Position numbers and translations under genes: made by a program. Below are positions 24,394-34,592 of a stretch of DNA of 64,000 nucleotides, piece after piece. Source of the DNA: Leuctra nigra. Its lineage: Eukaryota; Arthropoda; Insecta; Plecoptera; Leuctridae. The stretch is taken from contig OW203762.1 in NCBI GenBank assembly GCA_934045905.1, positions 248,001 through 312,000 on the forward strand, given 5' to 3'. Numbering within the stretch: position 1 is the stretch's first letter; the number at the start of each line of letters is the position of its first letter. The notes beneath the pieces are model-generated. The model saw only the letters and a list, made by a program, of their open reading frames with translations, was not told the origin of the DNA and searched no databases.

Positions 24394-24707
24394 ATTATAC
24401 TAAATTTATTTTCTTCAGAATGCAATCTACTATAAGAATGCAATCTACAACCAAATAATACATATTTTTTTGACTTTAGCAGACAGATGCAAGTTTGGTT
24501 CTAGGCTATTTCTTTGAAATTGCATGGTACTACAAAATAATAATAACAAGTTGACCAATTGGTATTCTCAAAATTCCAAAATACACATGTAAAACAATGC
24601 AGGGTACAAAACAATAATTACAAGTTGATCAATACTCTCAAAATTCCAAAATACACAGTAACAGGTAAACAATCAGCTAGGCAGGTACATGTAGGTAACT
24701 GAACAAT
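24394..24707 (-). other. Gypsy 3' untranslated region with short direct repeat
   Basis: Non-coding remainder of the Gypsy element between the end of gag-pol and the family B cluster. A segment with ACAAGTTGA(C/T)CAAT and CTCAAAATTCCAAAATACAC occurs twice, about 70 bp apart (near 24548 and 24622). Confidence 0.6.
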
Positions 24708-27700
24708 TTACAGGTCCAATTTCTGTGGAACTTTTCTTGCTCTTTGAGGTCTCTGTATTGGTATACTGGGGTTTTGAACTTGAGATGGTATAGCACTGGG
24801 GAATGGCATATTTGTCGCTTGCTTCCTTCGGGGGCGCATCTGATCACTGTGCACAAATCTGATACGATTTTTTACCTCTACTAAGTAGGTCACAGCACTG
24901 ATAACTTGCTTAATTTCACCTTTTTCCCATTCACCTTTATCATTGAGAATTTTCACCCACACGAGATTTCCTACAGCGTAGTGTTGCTCGATGGGTTGCG
25001 AATAACCCTGGAAATTCCGCGTACTGGTCTGTTGCTGGTCTTGAAGTTGCTGTGTGACATCTGGTTTCAGTAGTTGAAGCTGCGTACGAGGCTTCAGCCA
25101 AAGAAGGATATCGGCCGGACTGAGGCCGGTGACTGTGCTCGGGGTGTTTCGGTAACTGAACAGAAAATTGCGAACTTGATCTTGTATGGACAGTGTAGTA
25201 CCAGACTTTTCTTGTCGGGCTAAGTTACGTTTAAGTAAGCCGACAAAATTCTCGGCTAACCCGTTAGATTGGGGATGGTAAGACGGGGAATGGACTAACT
25301 TGATCCCTACCCGGTTGCAGTAGTCGGTTAACTCAGTGGAGTCGAATGGTGGTGCGTTGTCTGTGACGATCATCTCGGGGATACCGAAGACCGCAATGGT
25401 TTGTCGCAACTTGTTGATCACGTTGCCGGCGGTGGTGGAGGACATCTTCCACACTTCCATCCATTTGGAGTGACTGTCTGCTAACACAAGGAATTTAATA
25501 CCGTTCCTTTCTGCAAAATCTAGATGAATTCGTTGCCACGGCCGGTAGGAGACGGGCCAACTGTGCAACGGACCCGGTTTCTTGTTAGGTAGAACACTCT
25601 GACATGCCACACAAGTTGCTGCTAGTTCTTCAATGTCATTATCAACACCAGGCCACCAGAAATAACTACGACATAACATCTTGGATCGTACTACTCCCGG
25701 ATGCTGAGCGTGGAGTACTTGCAAAACATCCTCTCGGAGGCTGGGGGGAATGACCACTCGATTTCCTAGGGTTAGACATTGGAAATCAACTGACAACTCC
25801 TTCCTTCTTGAAAAATATGTTTGTAAGTTTACGTCGTCGATGTGCCCAGGCCAACCTGTCTGGGTATATTGCAACACCTTAGATAAATGGTGATCCTTCC
25901 TCGTCTCTCTTGCAATATCTTGCGCAGTGAGGGGCGTTGAACCCTCCTCTCGAAGTAAGTTTACCGTCATGGACACTGGTGATGCCACATAGGCACAACG
26001 CTTCGCCTTCCCAGGCACCGGCAGTCTAGACAGTGCGTCGGCGTTTGCTAGCAGCGCTCCCTTCCGATACTCTACTTCATACGAGTAAGCTGACAAGATA
26101 ATAGCCCACCGCTGTAATCGTGCTGCGGCCAATGTCGGTATGGCGGTCTTGGAACCAAATATTACTTTCAAGGGTTGGTGGTCTGTAATGAGGGTGAATT
26201 TCCGACCAATTAGGTATTTATGAAACTTCTTGACTCCGAAGATCAAAGCCAGAGCCTCTCGCTCTACTTGCGCGTAATTCTTTTCTGCGTCATTTAGGGT
26301 TGAGGATGCGAACATTACAGGTCGTTCAACTCCGTCGATGACATGTGACAGAACGGCACCCACTCCATAGGGTGAGGCATCACATGCTAACAGGATTGGT
26401 CGAGTTGGATCATAATGGGCAAGTAGTTGGTTATTCAACATTAACTGCTTACTATGTTGGAAGGCATCCTCACATTCCTTTGTCCACGACCATGGTTCTT
26501 CTTTCTTCTCTAACCGGTAGAGGGGTTGAAGGTTGGTGGATGACATGGGTAGGAATTTATGGTAGAAGTTCAGCAATCCTAGGTAAGATTGAAGCTGCTT
26601 CAAGTTTGACGGACTAGGACAGGACGTTATGGAATCGATTTTCTCTTGAGTTGGATGTAATCCTTGAGCATCGATATGATGACCCAAGTACTGGACTGAA
26701 CTTTTCGCAAAAACGCACTTCGGAACATTGATGCGTAAGTTGTTTTCTTGCAACTTCCTCAGAACTAAAGAAAGTGTTTCTTTGTGCTCTTCCAGGGACT
26801 TGCTAACGATGAGTATGTCATCTAGGTATACACAAACATTTGGAATACCTTTCAAGACTCTTTCCATGACAGATTGGAATATGGCTGGAGCACTTTTGAA
26901 GCCAAACGCGAGACGAGTGTATCTGAACAACCCCATGTGAGTGTTGACGGTTAACAAGGACTGGGATTGCTTGGAGACGGTTAATTGCAAGTATGCATTT
27001 GACAGATCTAGTACACTGTAGACTTTTCCTCCGGCCAATGTGGCGAAGATATCCTCTGGACGGGGTAAGGGGTAATGTTCCGTTTCACATACCCGGTTCA
27101 GGGACACCTTGAAGTCAACACACAACCTCACATCGCCAGACTTCTTTGATACAACTACCAGGGGCGAAGCCCAGTCGCTGCGGGTCGCTAACCGATTTAA
27201 CTCGGCCTCAACTTTCTCGACCAATGCGTATGGGACAGCATATGGATTACAGAAAATTGGAGTCGCATCTGGTTTCATGACTATGTCTGCCTGGTAGTTT
27301 GCAATAGGAGGACCCTCTTTTGCAAAGACGGAGGGGAACTTCCCTTTCAAATCCTCAACTAGACTTGAATCAGGGTTAGGATTGACTTGAGACGACCTCC
27401 CTGACTTGGGACTACGTTCCCTGAGGACACTATTCATTTCCAATTCATTACGCCACTTCGGAACAAGCTCGTCTAACCAGGTTCGACCTAACAGACTTGG
27501 CATGGTATTTGACAGTGACACCACAACGGGTAAGACCTTTCTGCCTCCGAAATGATCGACTGACACTTCAATTTCTCCAAGTATCTCAATGGGCTGACCT
27601 TGGACAGACTTCAAGGAAAGACTAGACTTCTTACACGGAATGTGCTTAAACAGCTGACTGTAAGAATACTTCGAAATTATAGTGCATGCTGCACCTGAAT

Positions 27701-28940
27701 CTACTTCAAAGGGTACTTTATGGCCCTCCACGATCATCTCTGCTACCATCGGACTGTTTGAAGCTAGGTGATTTACCGACCTGATGTGACTGATGTCTCC
27801 GCAGAACTCTGCATCCGAGGAATCGGACTCATCCTCGTAGGGCGATTTCAATACATTTGAAATGTTACCTCGTTGCTTCTTGCATACTCGAGATATGTGT
27901 CCCTTCTGCTTGCACGTGAAGCACTGCCATTGTCGGGCGGGGCACGTGACTTCGGCATGACGACGGCTGCAACGACGACAGGGTTCAAACTGTTCTCGTG
28001 GACTTGCATTTGGAACTGTAGACTGGTAGTCCTGAGTGCGAGACTTCCGCTGACTGGGTTGACTAGAAGACGGTTTTCTGGAACTACCCATTCGATTACG
28101 ACTCGCAGACTGGTTGCGACGTCTTGGCGTCAGCTGGTTGATCTCGTGGTCCTTCTGAGCAGGTTGTAAAATGGCGGCATTTTCAGTAGCTAATTCGTGA
28201 CTTTTAGCTAACTGGGTTACTTGTTCTAGAGACAACTGGGATTTCTCAAGTAATCGCTTTTGAAAAGCCTTATCCCTAATTCCTACCACAAATCGGTCCC
28301 GAAGAGTATCTTCAGCAGTGCCAGGAAATTTGCAGTAATGAGCTAATTGATATAGCTCAACCAAATACTCGGACATAGTCTCTTTTTCCTGTTGCACTCT
28401 TCGGTTGAATTTAAAACGTTCCATAATTACCGACTTTTGTGGTGAAAAATGCTGCTTTAGAAGAGTGATTAACTCATCATAAGACTTGGTCTTGACTTCA
28501 CTGGGTACACATAGCTTCTTAAGTAGTCTGTACGTCTCCGGCCCTATCAAAGTGATAAGTAAATCAACTTTACCTTCAGCTTCGATGGAATTTACCTTCA
28601 AATAACTCTGGAGGCGCTCTTCATACTCTTCAAATTCTTCCAACGACTTGTCGAAAGCTGCCATGTGGCCCAAGACCCGGTGCGACGCCATTTTAAACTC
28701 GGTTTTTACGTCAACTTCTTCCTCTTCTGTGGACTCAAATATCGTTTCCAATGATGGTTTCTCGGAGTTCTCATATCCTCGTCGCCAGAATGTGATGTCT
28801 TTGGACTTCTTAATGATGAGCACGGGTGAGGATGCAGAAGGATGAATATGATTTAGACTGCTCTGTCTGAAGGTACATTTACTACTGTCAGATCGTACGG
28901 TACATCCTGCAGTCCCGGGTTCGACCGGACCTGATGTCAC
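24708..28940 (-). CDS. Gypsy gag-pol polyprotein, single open frame
   Basis: A 1410-codon frame with gag and pol fused. Residues counted from 28940: capsid-like gag about 84-260; zinc knuckle CFTCKQKGHISRVC (340-353); aspartic protease with DSGA (414-417); reverse transcriptase with YLDD (705-708); RNase H with CDASPYGVGA and TDHQPL; integrase with an HxxH...CxxC zinc site (1077-1113) and D1141, D1194 and E1230, the usual D-D-35-E spacing; and a C-terminal GPY/F-like segment. Composition suggests the Mag-like lineage of Ty3/Gypsy. The first 50 codons lie in the LTR, so the real start is probably the ATG at 28691 (residue 84). The stretch before SDWASPL is a few residues shorter than usual. 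No stop is present, so it could be functional or only recently silenced. Confidence 0.93.
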   Translation of the reverse strand: MTSGPVEPGTAGCTVRSDSSKCTFRQSSLNHIHPSASSPVLIIKKSKDITFWRRGYENSEKPSLETIFESTEEEEVDVKTEFKMASHRVLGHMAAFDKSLEEFEEYEERLQSYLKVNSIEAEGKVDLLITLIGPETYRLLKKLCVPSEVKTKSYDELITLLKQHFSPQKSVIMERFKFNRRVQQEKETMSEYLVELYQLAHYCKFPGTAEDTLRDRFVVGIRDKAFQKRLLEKSQLSLEQVTQLAKSHELATENAAILQPAQKDHEINQLTPRRRNQSASRNRMGSSRKPSSSQPSQRKSRTQDYQSTVPNASPREQFEPCRRCSRRHAEVTCPARQWQCFTCKQKGHISRVCKKQRGNISNVLKSPYEDESDSSDAEFCGDISHIRSVNHLASNSPMVAEMIVEGHKVPFEVDSGAACTIISKYSYSQLFKHIPCKKSSLSLKSVQGQPIEILGEIEVSVDHFGGRKVLPVVVSLSNTMPSLLGRTWLDELVPKWRNELEMNSVLRERSPKSGRSSQVNPNPDSSLVEDLKGKFPSVFAKEGPPIANYQADIVMKPDATPIFCNPYAVPYALVEKVEAELNRLATRSDWASPLVVVSKKSGDVRLCVDFKVSLNRVCETEHYPLPRPEDIFATLAGGKVYSVLDLSNAYLQLTVSKQSQSLLTVNTHMGLFRYTRLAFGFKSAPAIFQSVMERVLKGIPNVCVYLDDILIVSKSLEEHKETLSLVLRKLQENNLRINVPKCVFAKSSVQYLGHHIDAQGLHPTQEKIDSITSCPSPSNLKQLQSYLGLLNFYHKFLPMSSTNLQPLYRLEKKEEPWSWTKECEDAFQHSKQLMLNNQLLAHYDPTRPILLACDASPYGVGAVLSHVIDGVERPVMFASSTLNDAEKNYAQVEREALALIFGVKKFHKYLIGRKFTLITDHQPLKVIFGSKTAIPTLAAARLQRWAIILSAYSYEVEYRKGALLANADALSRLPVPGKAKRCAYVASPVSMTVNLLREEGSTPLTAQDIARETRKDHHLSKVLQYTQTGWPGHIDDVNLQTYFSRRKELSVDFQCLTLGNRVVIPPSLREDVLQVLHAQHPGVVRSKMLCRSYFWWPGVDNDIEELAATCVACQSVLPNKKPGPLHSWPVSYRPWQRIHLDFAERNGIKFLVLADSHSKWMEVWKMSSTTAGNVINKLRQTIAVFGIPEMIVTDNAPPFDSTELTDYCNRVGIKLVHSPSYHPQSNGLAENFVGLLKRNLARQEKSGTTLSIQDQVRNFLFSYRNTPSTVTGLSPADILLWLKPRTQLQLLKPDVTQQLQDQQQTSTRNFQGYSQPIEQHYAVGNLVWVKILNDKGEWEKGEIKQVISAVTYLVEVKNRIRFVHSDQMRPRRKQATNMPFPSAIPSQVQNPSIPIQRPQRARKVPQKLDL

Positions 28941-28979
28941 TAGTCACTGCACTAGTCAAGTCATGGTACTGACATTACA
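28791..28979 (-). repeat. Gypsy 5' LTR
   Basis: 189 bp, TG...CA ends. On the minus strand it is followed directly by TTC and then TGGCGACGAGGAT, the probable primer-binding site. I could not name the tRNA. It is intact, which gives the empty-site sequence for both insertions in the 3' LTR. Confidence 0.92.
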
Positions 28980-28984
28980 GTTTG

Positions 28985-29626
28985 TTTCGATATTTTAGAC
29001 AATTATTTCGTGCATTTAGGTATTCTTTTAAAAATGCCATTGCATATTGTTGAACATGTTTGTAAACACAACGACGGAAGCCGCATGAGGCAATCGATTG
29101 GCGTCAGAAAGTATTGTTCATTGTGCGTAGTTTACCTATTATTCTTTATTCTACACAAAACGAAGTTTCCATACTCTCGAAACTGAAATAAATTAAGACA
29201 TTATAATATTCATAGGTACGTGAAGTAATAAAAATAAAGATTTCATTATGAAACGGAATCGATGTCTGTTATTCGTTTGTATTATTGTCTCAATACTTGG
29301 ATATCCATAATAACTATCCAAACGAGTTTTCTCAAATGGTTGATACTACGTCATATTCTGTCGTCATATTGAGGTATATTTGAGGTTTGAATCTTTCAAT
29401 GTGACAAAATTTTGAAGTTCACCTAGAATTCTACGAGCGGCTAGAGACAGAGGGTACCTACTCCAGACGGCGTTGGGCGCGCGCATAAGTTTTACTGGGC
29501 AGCCTAAGGAATAAAACTCTCTATGGATAGACAAAGTCGAACTGGCGAAAATTAAAACTGGGCAACTTAAAAAAATAACTCTATGGTTAGGCAGAATTAA
29601 AACTTGTAAAAATTTCAAATATAAAA
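28985..29626. other. Intergenic with short repeated motif
   Basis: No host gene seen. From about 29480 to 29600 two related segments (around TACTGGGCAGCCTAAGGAATA and AACTGGGCAACTTAAAAAAATA, each followed by ACTCT..ATGG.TAG.CA) look like a tandem duplication. They lie just downstream, on the minus strand, of the tRNA-like sequence and could be the body of a SINE. Confidence 0.4.
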
Positions 29627-29703
29627 GGACGACCCCGGCCGGAATCGAACCGGCGACCCCTAACACCGTAAGCCAATGCACTGTCCATTGCGCCACCAGG
29701 ACG
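29627..29703 (-). tRNA. tRNA-Arg(ACG)-like sequence, probably pseudogene or SINE head
   Basis: The minus strand has a good A box (TGGCGCAATGG) and a perfect B box (GGTTCGATTCC) with a GCCGG/CCGGC T-stem. The anticodon stem reads TTGGC/GTTAG with loop TTACGGT, which would give anticodon ACG (Arg). The 7-bp acceptor stem pairs at only about five positions. A CCTTTT Pol III terminator follows immediately. Weak acceptor pairing favours a pseudogene or tRNA-derived SINE over a working gene. Confidence 0.55.
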
Positions 29704-29970
29704 GCGATACTGAATGCCGTTCGTAACCACTAAACTAGCAAATGGGCGAAGATTTAAACAAGACGCAATGTCGCTCGTCATACCTGCAGCATTACCTACG
29801 AACCTGATACTATCTGTGATCGCGATGGCAATCGGCGTGCCGCGATGGCGATGTTTCGGGTTATTGATGATCTACACAGCATCCCTCGACCTCTCATTTG
29901 AATATATATACTGGAAGGTACCATCGCATACACAAATTAAAAAATAATGATGTGAAAAAAAAGTTTTTCT

Positions 29971-30043
29971 AGGATCGGGAATCGAACCAGTTATGCAGGA
30001 ATACAAGCCAGCTGCCCCCGATAATTGAGCTATTCAGGCCGAC
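29971..30043 (-). tRNA. Second tRNA-like sequence, degenerate
   Basis: The minus strand carries an A box (TAGCTCAATTATCGGG) and a B box (GGTTCGATTCC) about 30 bases apart, followed by a T run (on the minus strand, 29962-29955) that could terminate Pol III. D- and anticodon-stem pairing is poor, so no identity is assigned. It lies 270 bp from the first tRNA-like sequence on the same strand. Confidence 0.4.
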
Positions 30044-32829
30044 AGGGTATGTGGAGTTGACAGCGAAGCTGCTGTGTTGGTAGATGAAGGGGAAGAGCGG
30101 AACGCTTAATATTGATAATTTTTCCACTTCCGGTTTGAAAATTTTGTTTTTTCTTGAAGTGGAGTGTCTAGCAATACATTGTCTTTAATGTTGCCAAATT
30201 TCAAAACTCTCGATGGACCCGTTCGACTTTTTAAAAAATTTAAAATTTAAAATTAGAATAACTTCACTTCCGGTTAAAATTCTCCCGATTTTCTTTCAAA
30301 AGTAGGCGTGAGAAGGGGGACTCTATGTGTCTACCAAATTTCAACTCTCTAGACCAAACCATGCAATCTGTAGAAAAGGGCAAGCAAACTGAACATGGGC
30401 AGCTAGTACTAACTAACTAACATGAAAGTCAATTCTTGCATGTTTGAGGCCCAAAATTCACCCCGAAGGGATGATCGCAGCACTTTGATATTTGGTTAGG
30501 TGTTGTCAGGTGGCTAAATATACCCGATAACCATGGTTTTCACTTTCATTTCTTACTGCATGTATGCCTGGCGACACCTCGTTTCGACCACTTAAGCCGT
30601 TGCGGTATAAGTCTGTGGTAGTAGCTCGCACGTTGTATTAGAGCGGTGCTTGGCAGCGTCGAGCTAGCGCCCGACTAGATTGGCAACGTAGTGTCATCGT
30701 GTGTTGTATGTAGGAATTGTTGCTTTGTTTTAAGAAATTGTTTAGGTTCCTAGATTAGGAAAGTGTGTCAGTGATAGGAAATAAAGGTACGAATTTTCTT
30801 GTGTTTTCAATAAACCTGCTAGTTCTAAAACTTACTACCTAAGATGAAATAAAACAAAAGTATTGGTAGGTACTAACTATTCAAATGCTTATTGAACTTG
30901 CAGCATATTGACCGATGTATAGTGAAGTAGGTATTAGGTCAGTTTAGATCGCGTGATTTTGTTTGTACAGAAAAAAATGTAGAAACATGTTCATTTACAA
31001 TGGTTTCGCGGTATTTCGGCATTCCGTATAAGTTCTGTTTAAATTCAATTGATTCAGTTTGGACTTTTTGCTTATCTCGGATAGGTAACTAATTATCAGA
31101 TAAATTGTACAGCATTAGGTATGCAACTTGGAGCAATTTGGCAAATGTTATTGTAGCTATTAGTCTACATACCTATCCTCTTACATAAATTGTACACTTT
31201 CTAGCATGCGAGTGTCCTGGTGTCCGGGTGTCCGTTTGTGAAATTGATTGTATTTAAAATGGACGAGTTTTATTGCTAATTGTGTCTAAAACAATTTTTG
31301 CGAGGAGTGAACAACTAAAATAAATCAGTGTACCTACATTTAAAAAAACAATAAAAAAACAACAACAAAACACACACAAAAAATAATCCATAAAAAAATC
31401 AAAAATCAAAAGGAACCAAAAAGTCACATAAAAATCCTTAAAAATCGTAAACATACAAAATATAAAACATCAATGTATAAATAATTTATAAAAATATGAA
31501 AATAAAAAAATAAAAAAAAAAATAATGTAAAAAAAATTAAAAATCATAAAAAAATTTATTCTTATCAAATTTAAAAAAGTCACGCAACGAAACCAAAAAA
31601 TCTAAAAATCAAAGAGAAATCAAAAATTAAATAAAATTGAAAATCAAAATAAATAAAGAATCAAAGAAATCACTCAAGGAAACCTAAAAATCATTAAAAA
31701 ATAAGATCTATCAAATTTAAAAAATATCACGCAACGAAATAAAAATTAAAAAAATAAATAAAAAAAATAAATCAAAAAATCAAAAAATATCGAAGAATCC
31801 CCAAAATAAAATATGTAACAAAATATCAAAAAAATCACCAAAAAAATTAACAATTAAAAAAAAGGACATAACTGATTTATGAATTAACGCCGTTTCAAAA
31901 ACGTTTGCCAGTATTTTGAGAGATCTTACATGAAAAGCAAAATTGTATGGAAAAACATGAATGTTTTCATATGTAACTGTAAGTTATCCTTTTCCCCCAA
32001 TGATTACGATACGAATTTACCATATCCTTTACGATTGTGTTGTATTTTTTAAGAGAGAATTTGCAGAAACTGTCGCTTTTTAACATTTCTTAAACTTTGG
32101 TAGTTGGTGATAAATTAATCGGATAAATGTGAATCACACGTCAGCTTACAATTTGTAAGCGTTTACATAGTTTTTAATGAATCTTGGCGAAATCAAGTAA
32201 TTTTTGAAAGTAATTACTGATTACATCTCTTTATTTATATTTCAAATCGGCTAAAATTACCAGAAAAATACAAGGGAACTAAATTTGTTTAATATATACT
32301 TTAAAATACTTACTTTAAACATGTAGGTAAGTTTACTTTAAAGTAACAGTTTATGGCAAATTTTAAGATTTCTTCTCAAGATATATTTTAAATTAATCCT
32401 CGTGTTTTGTTTTCGCATTTAAAAAGCTACATTTCAAACTTCAACTTGTCCAAAAACATTGAACAGCGATAAACGCGACTTTCTATTGACATTTGAAATG
32501 ACATTAGAGATTTGAAAAAATGGTTTATGAAAGTGAATGTAAAATTCAAAATTAATACCTCACAAAACAATAACATAATATAACGAATTCAATATCTAGA
32601 CAATTCATTGGGGAATAGTCGTAGTTCAATTAAATATGTTTGCATTAATATGCTGTGTCAGTAAAATCATTTTAAATTGATATGTTAGAATAGTAATGTT
32701 CTTATTTTTGTTTTAAAAAAATTGTGAAGTAAGCGAATAATATTTATATTATTCGCTTAAATACTTATAAGTATTACCTTATAACGTTTGTGAATCCAGC
32801 TTAAACAAATATGCCGTAGTCAACTAGAC
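30044..32829. other. Intergenic; GC-richer patch then A-rich tract
   Basis: No coding gene recognised. About 30560-30720 is richer in CpG than the rest and is followed by a possible GT donor at about 30787, as a non-coding first exon would be, but nothing else supports one. About 31320-31870 is A-rich low-complexity sequence on the plus strand with recurring AAAAATCA and CACGCAACGAAA words. Confidence 0.4.
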
Positions 32830-33337
32830 TGTAACAAGTTGGCCTATCTAGGTTAGAAAATTAACTTTAAAAATAATAATGTTTGCTTGAAGTAGGTTTA
32901 AAGAATGAACAAGCTTGTAGCATGGCATTCTTAGAGTCAAGGTTAACTGAACACAAAGTAATTAATTAGAATCATTATGTAAACTTACAATCTTAAAATT
33001 CAACAGCAATCAAAATATAGACAAAAATATAACGAGCAATCAAATAAGTTTAACAATGTGCAATTATATCAAGAAAGTGAGTGAATCCATATAAAAAGTA
33101 TGTGACCTTACCTAAATTGTGATGTCACCACGTAATAACAAGTGAACCAGTCATTGTGATAACGCTACAAAACCAGTCAGCCAGACTAGTTTTCAGTGAT
33201 TCCAAGAAAAGCATGGGCCTACGTGCAGAAAGAAAGTCGTTTCGCGGGCTTTAGAAATGACAGAATGTCTAAAATTAGCTACCACGTGTACGAAACCAAC
33301 CAATCAGATTCTTTGGAGGGAAAACGATGTCAGAGGG

Positions 33338-33373
33338 TATAAAACGTCAGGCTACCAGCCAAACTTCATCAGT
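33338..33373 (+). promoter_or_regulatory. LTR core promoter: TATA box and initiator
   Basis: TATAAAA at 33338-33344 is followed 31 bp later by TCAGT (33369-33373), the arthropod initiator consensus, so transcription would start near 33371. The same pair lies at 37353-37388 in the 3' LTR. Confidence 0.7.
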
Positions 33374-34003
33374 CGGAGTTTTCTCAGAGCAGTGAGACCT
33401 GCCTCGCGAACCGTGAAGCCTTGTGCACGCAACATAGTATAATTTCAGCGAGACAGTGCCGATGTGATCGAAGGTAAACATTAAATAACATTTTTGTATA
33501 AACGTCAACCCAGTAAATTCAAACTTCAAGCCTAGTGCTGAGGCAAATAATATCGCATTAAGACAATTTCAAGTTACAAGTGATCAACTGAACAGTTTCA
33601 ACATTAAAGTCAGTAAATGTTAAAGTATAAAAGTTAGTGAATTGCAACTCTGGGAGAAACCGACGAGTCTGCAGCCACGAACGTCATCAGCCTGAGCCAA
33701 CTTGATCCAACTGCTCGAGGAGGTCACTCCTTGTGCACGGACTGCTGGACGTCCTGGTAACCAAGGGGTTATTAGACGACATCATCGCATCGCAGCTGAA
33801 GGAGGTGACATATCCAGTCATTTCATTCTGCTGGTGGACTGGAGTTCACGGGACACACTACGCAAGAGTCAACGCCATCCACTTGTTTACGCGGAAGTAA
33901 ACAAACCAGACGACATCATCACTACTGCCGACGTATCGAACGTAATATTGTTTCATAATTTTTGATTGCTCTTTTCACATCAATGAACATTTATTTTCTT
34001 TGT

Positions 34004-34009
34004 AATAAA
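34004..34009 (+). terminator. LTR polyadenylation signal
   Basis: AATAAA followed by a T/G-rich stretch (TTCTTTGTGTTC). With the start near 33371 this defines an R region of roughly 650 bases. The copy in the 3' LTR is at 38019-38024. Confidence 0.6.
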
Positions 34010-34071
34010 CAAATTATAATATTGCTGATTCTTTGTGTTCTACCCTCTGAGCCAAATCCCGCAGGTTTCAG

Positions 34072-34096
34072 TGGCGCTCAACGTGTGGGGCTCGAA
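34072..34096 (+). promoter_or_regulatory. Primer-binding site, tRNA-Lys type
   Basis: TGGCGCTCAACGTG followed by GGGGCTCGAA, one base after the 5' LTR. It resembles the complement of the tRNA-Lys 3' end used by many retroelements, with one substitution and a 2-base insertion. Confidence 0.65.
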
Positions 34097-34298
34097 TAAC
34101 ATTCCTGGGAGCAATTGTTTTGAAAGAAATAATTGTTTTCTTGATTGTGAAAGAGTTACTCAGTTGTTCTGAAACTTGTGGACACAGGCATTGCGTAAAA
34201 TTTTCATGTATTTGGAAATTTTACATAGAATCAACCCGTTTACGTAAAGATAGAGCCAACTGTAGATTTGTGCATGTTAGTTCATTACATCTGTTACG

Positions 34299-34550
34299 AT
34301 GGCAGATCGAGATGCAAGTTTATCGTCAACTGTGAATTTAGATGATACTGTAGAGGGGGCAGAGCTTAGTGAGTCAGAGGTCACGAGTATTCAGGTGATA
34401 GAGGGGGGCAGAAACATCAACTGTGTAGTTAATTGTCATGGGAACAAGTTTGTTGTTATTGATAGCGTGGGAACCAGATTAGGCATCGACAGAAATGACC
34501 TGACCCAGTCGCTGATGATTGTTGACGGAAGTCGTCTGAAGAAGAGGTAA
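34299..34550 (+). CDS. Small ORF 1 of the pol-less LTR element, 83 residues
   Basis: It begins MADRDASLSS, has an acidic N-terminal half and ends in KKR. No domain is recognised. It lies 42 bp upstream of the 622-residue frame, which is in another frame. It could be an upstream ORF that tunes translation or a small accessory protein. Being open between two nearly identical LTRs is weak evidence for coding because the element is so young. Confidence 0.4.
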   Translation: MADRDASLSSTVNLDDTVEGAELSESEVTSIQVIEGGRNINCVVNCHGNKFVVIDSVGTRLGIDRNDLTQSLMIVDGSRLKKR

Positions 34551-34592
34551 AGTTTCAGAAAATTGAAGAATAAGTCGTAAAGAACTTTTACG

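Larger units (their letters stand above)
11003..28979 (-). mobile_element. Ty3/Gypsy LTR retrotransposon, full length but split by nested insertions
   Basis: The minus-strand element has its 5' LTR at 28791-28979 and its 3' LTR in three pieces: 11003-11088, 12578-12586 and 20859-20952, which sum to 189 bp like the 5' LTR. The flanks carry the same 5-bp duplication, GTTTG, at 10998-11002 and 28980-28984, which shows that the scattered pieces are one insertion. A polypurine tract (minus-strand AAAAAGGGGAGAAA) abuts the 3' LTR at 20953-20966. By eye the LTRs differ at three positions, so insertion was fairly recent. Without insertions the element would be about 4.9 kb. Confidence 0.9.
32830..34070 (+). 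repeat. 5' LTR of the pol-less element
   Basis: TG...CA boundaries. Promoter and polyadenylation signals are listed separately. Open frames of 61 and 87 codons inside the LTR recur in the other LTR simply because the LTRs are copies. Confidence 0.95.

Noticed and set aside
31254..31870. Minus-strand frame rich in Phe/Cys resembling membrane protein
   Set aside because: It lies on A-rich low-complexity sequence; hydrophobicity comes from the T-rich complement.
33702..33965. 87-codon frame in the LTR (repeated at 37717-37980) as a conserved gene
   Set aside because: Identity only reflects the LTRs being copies; no recognisable domain or composition.
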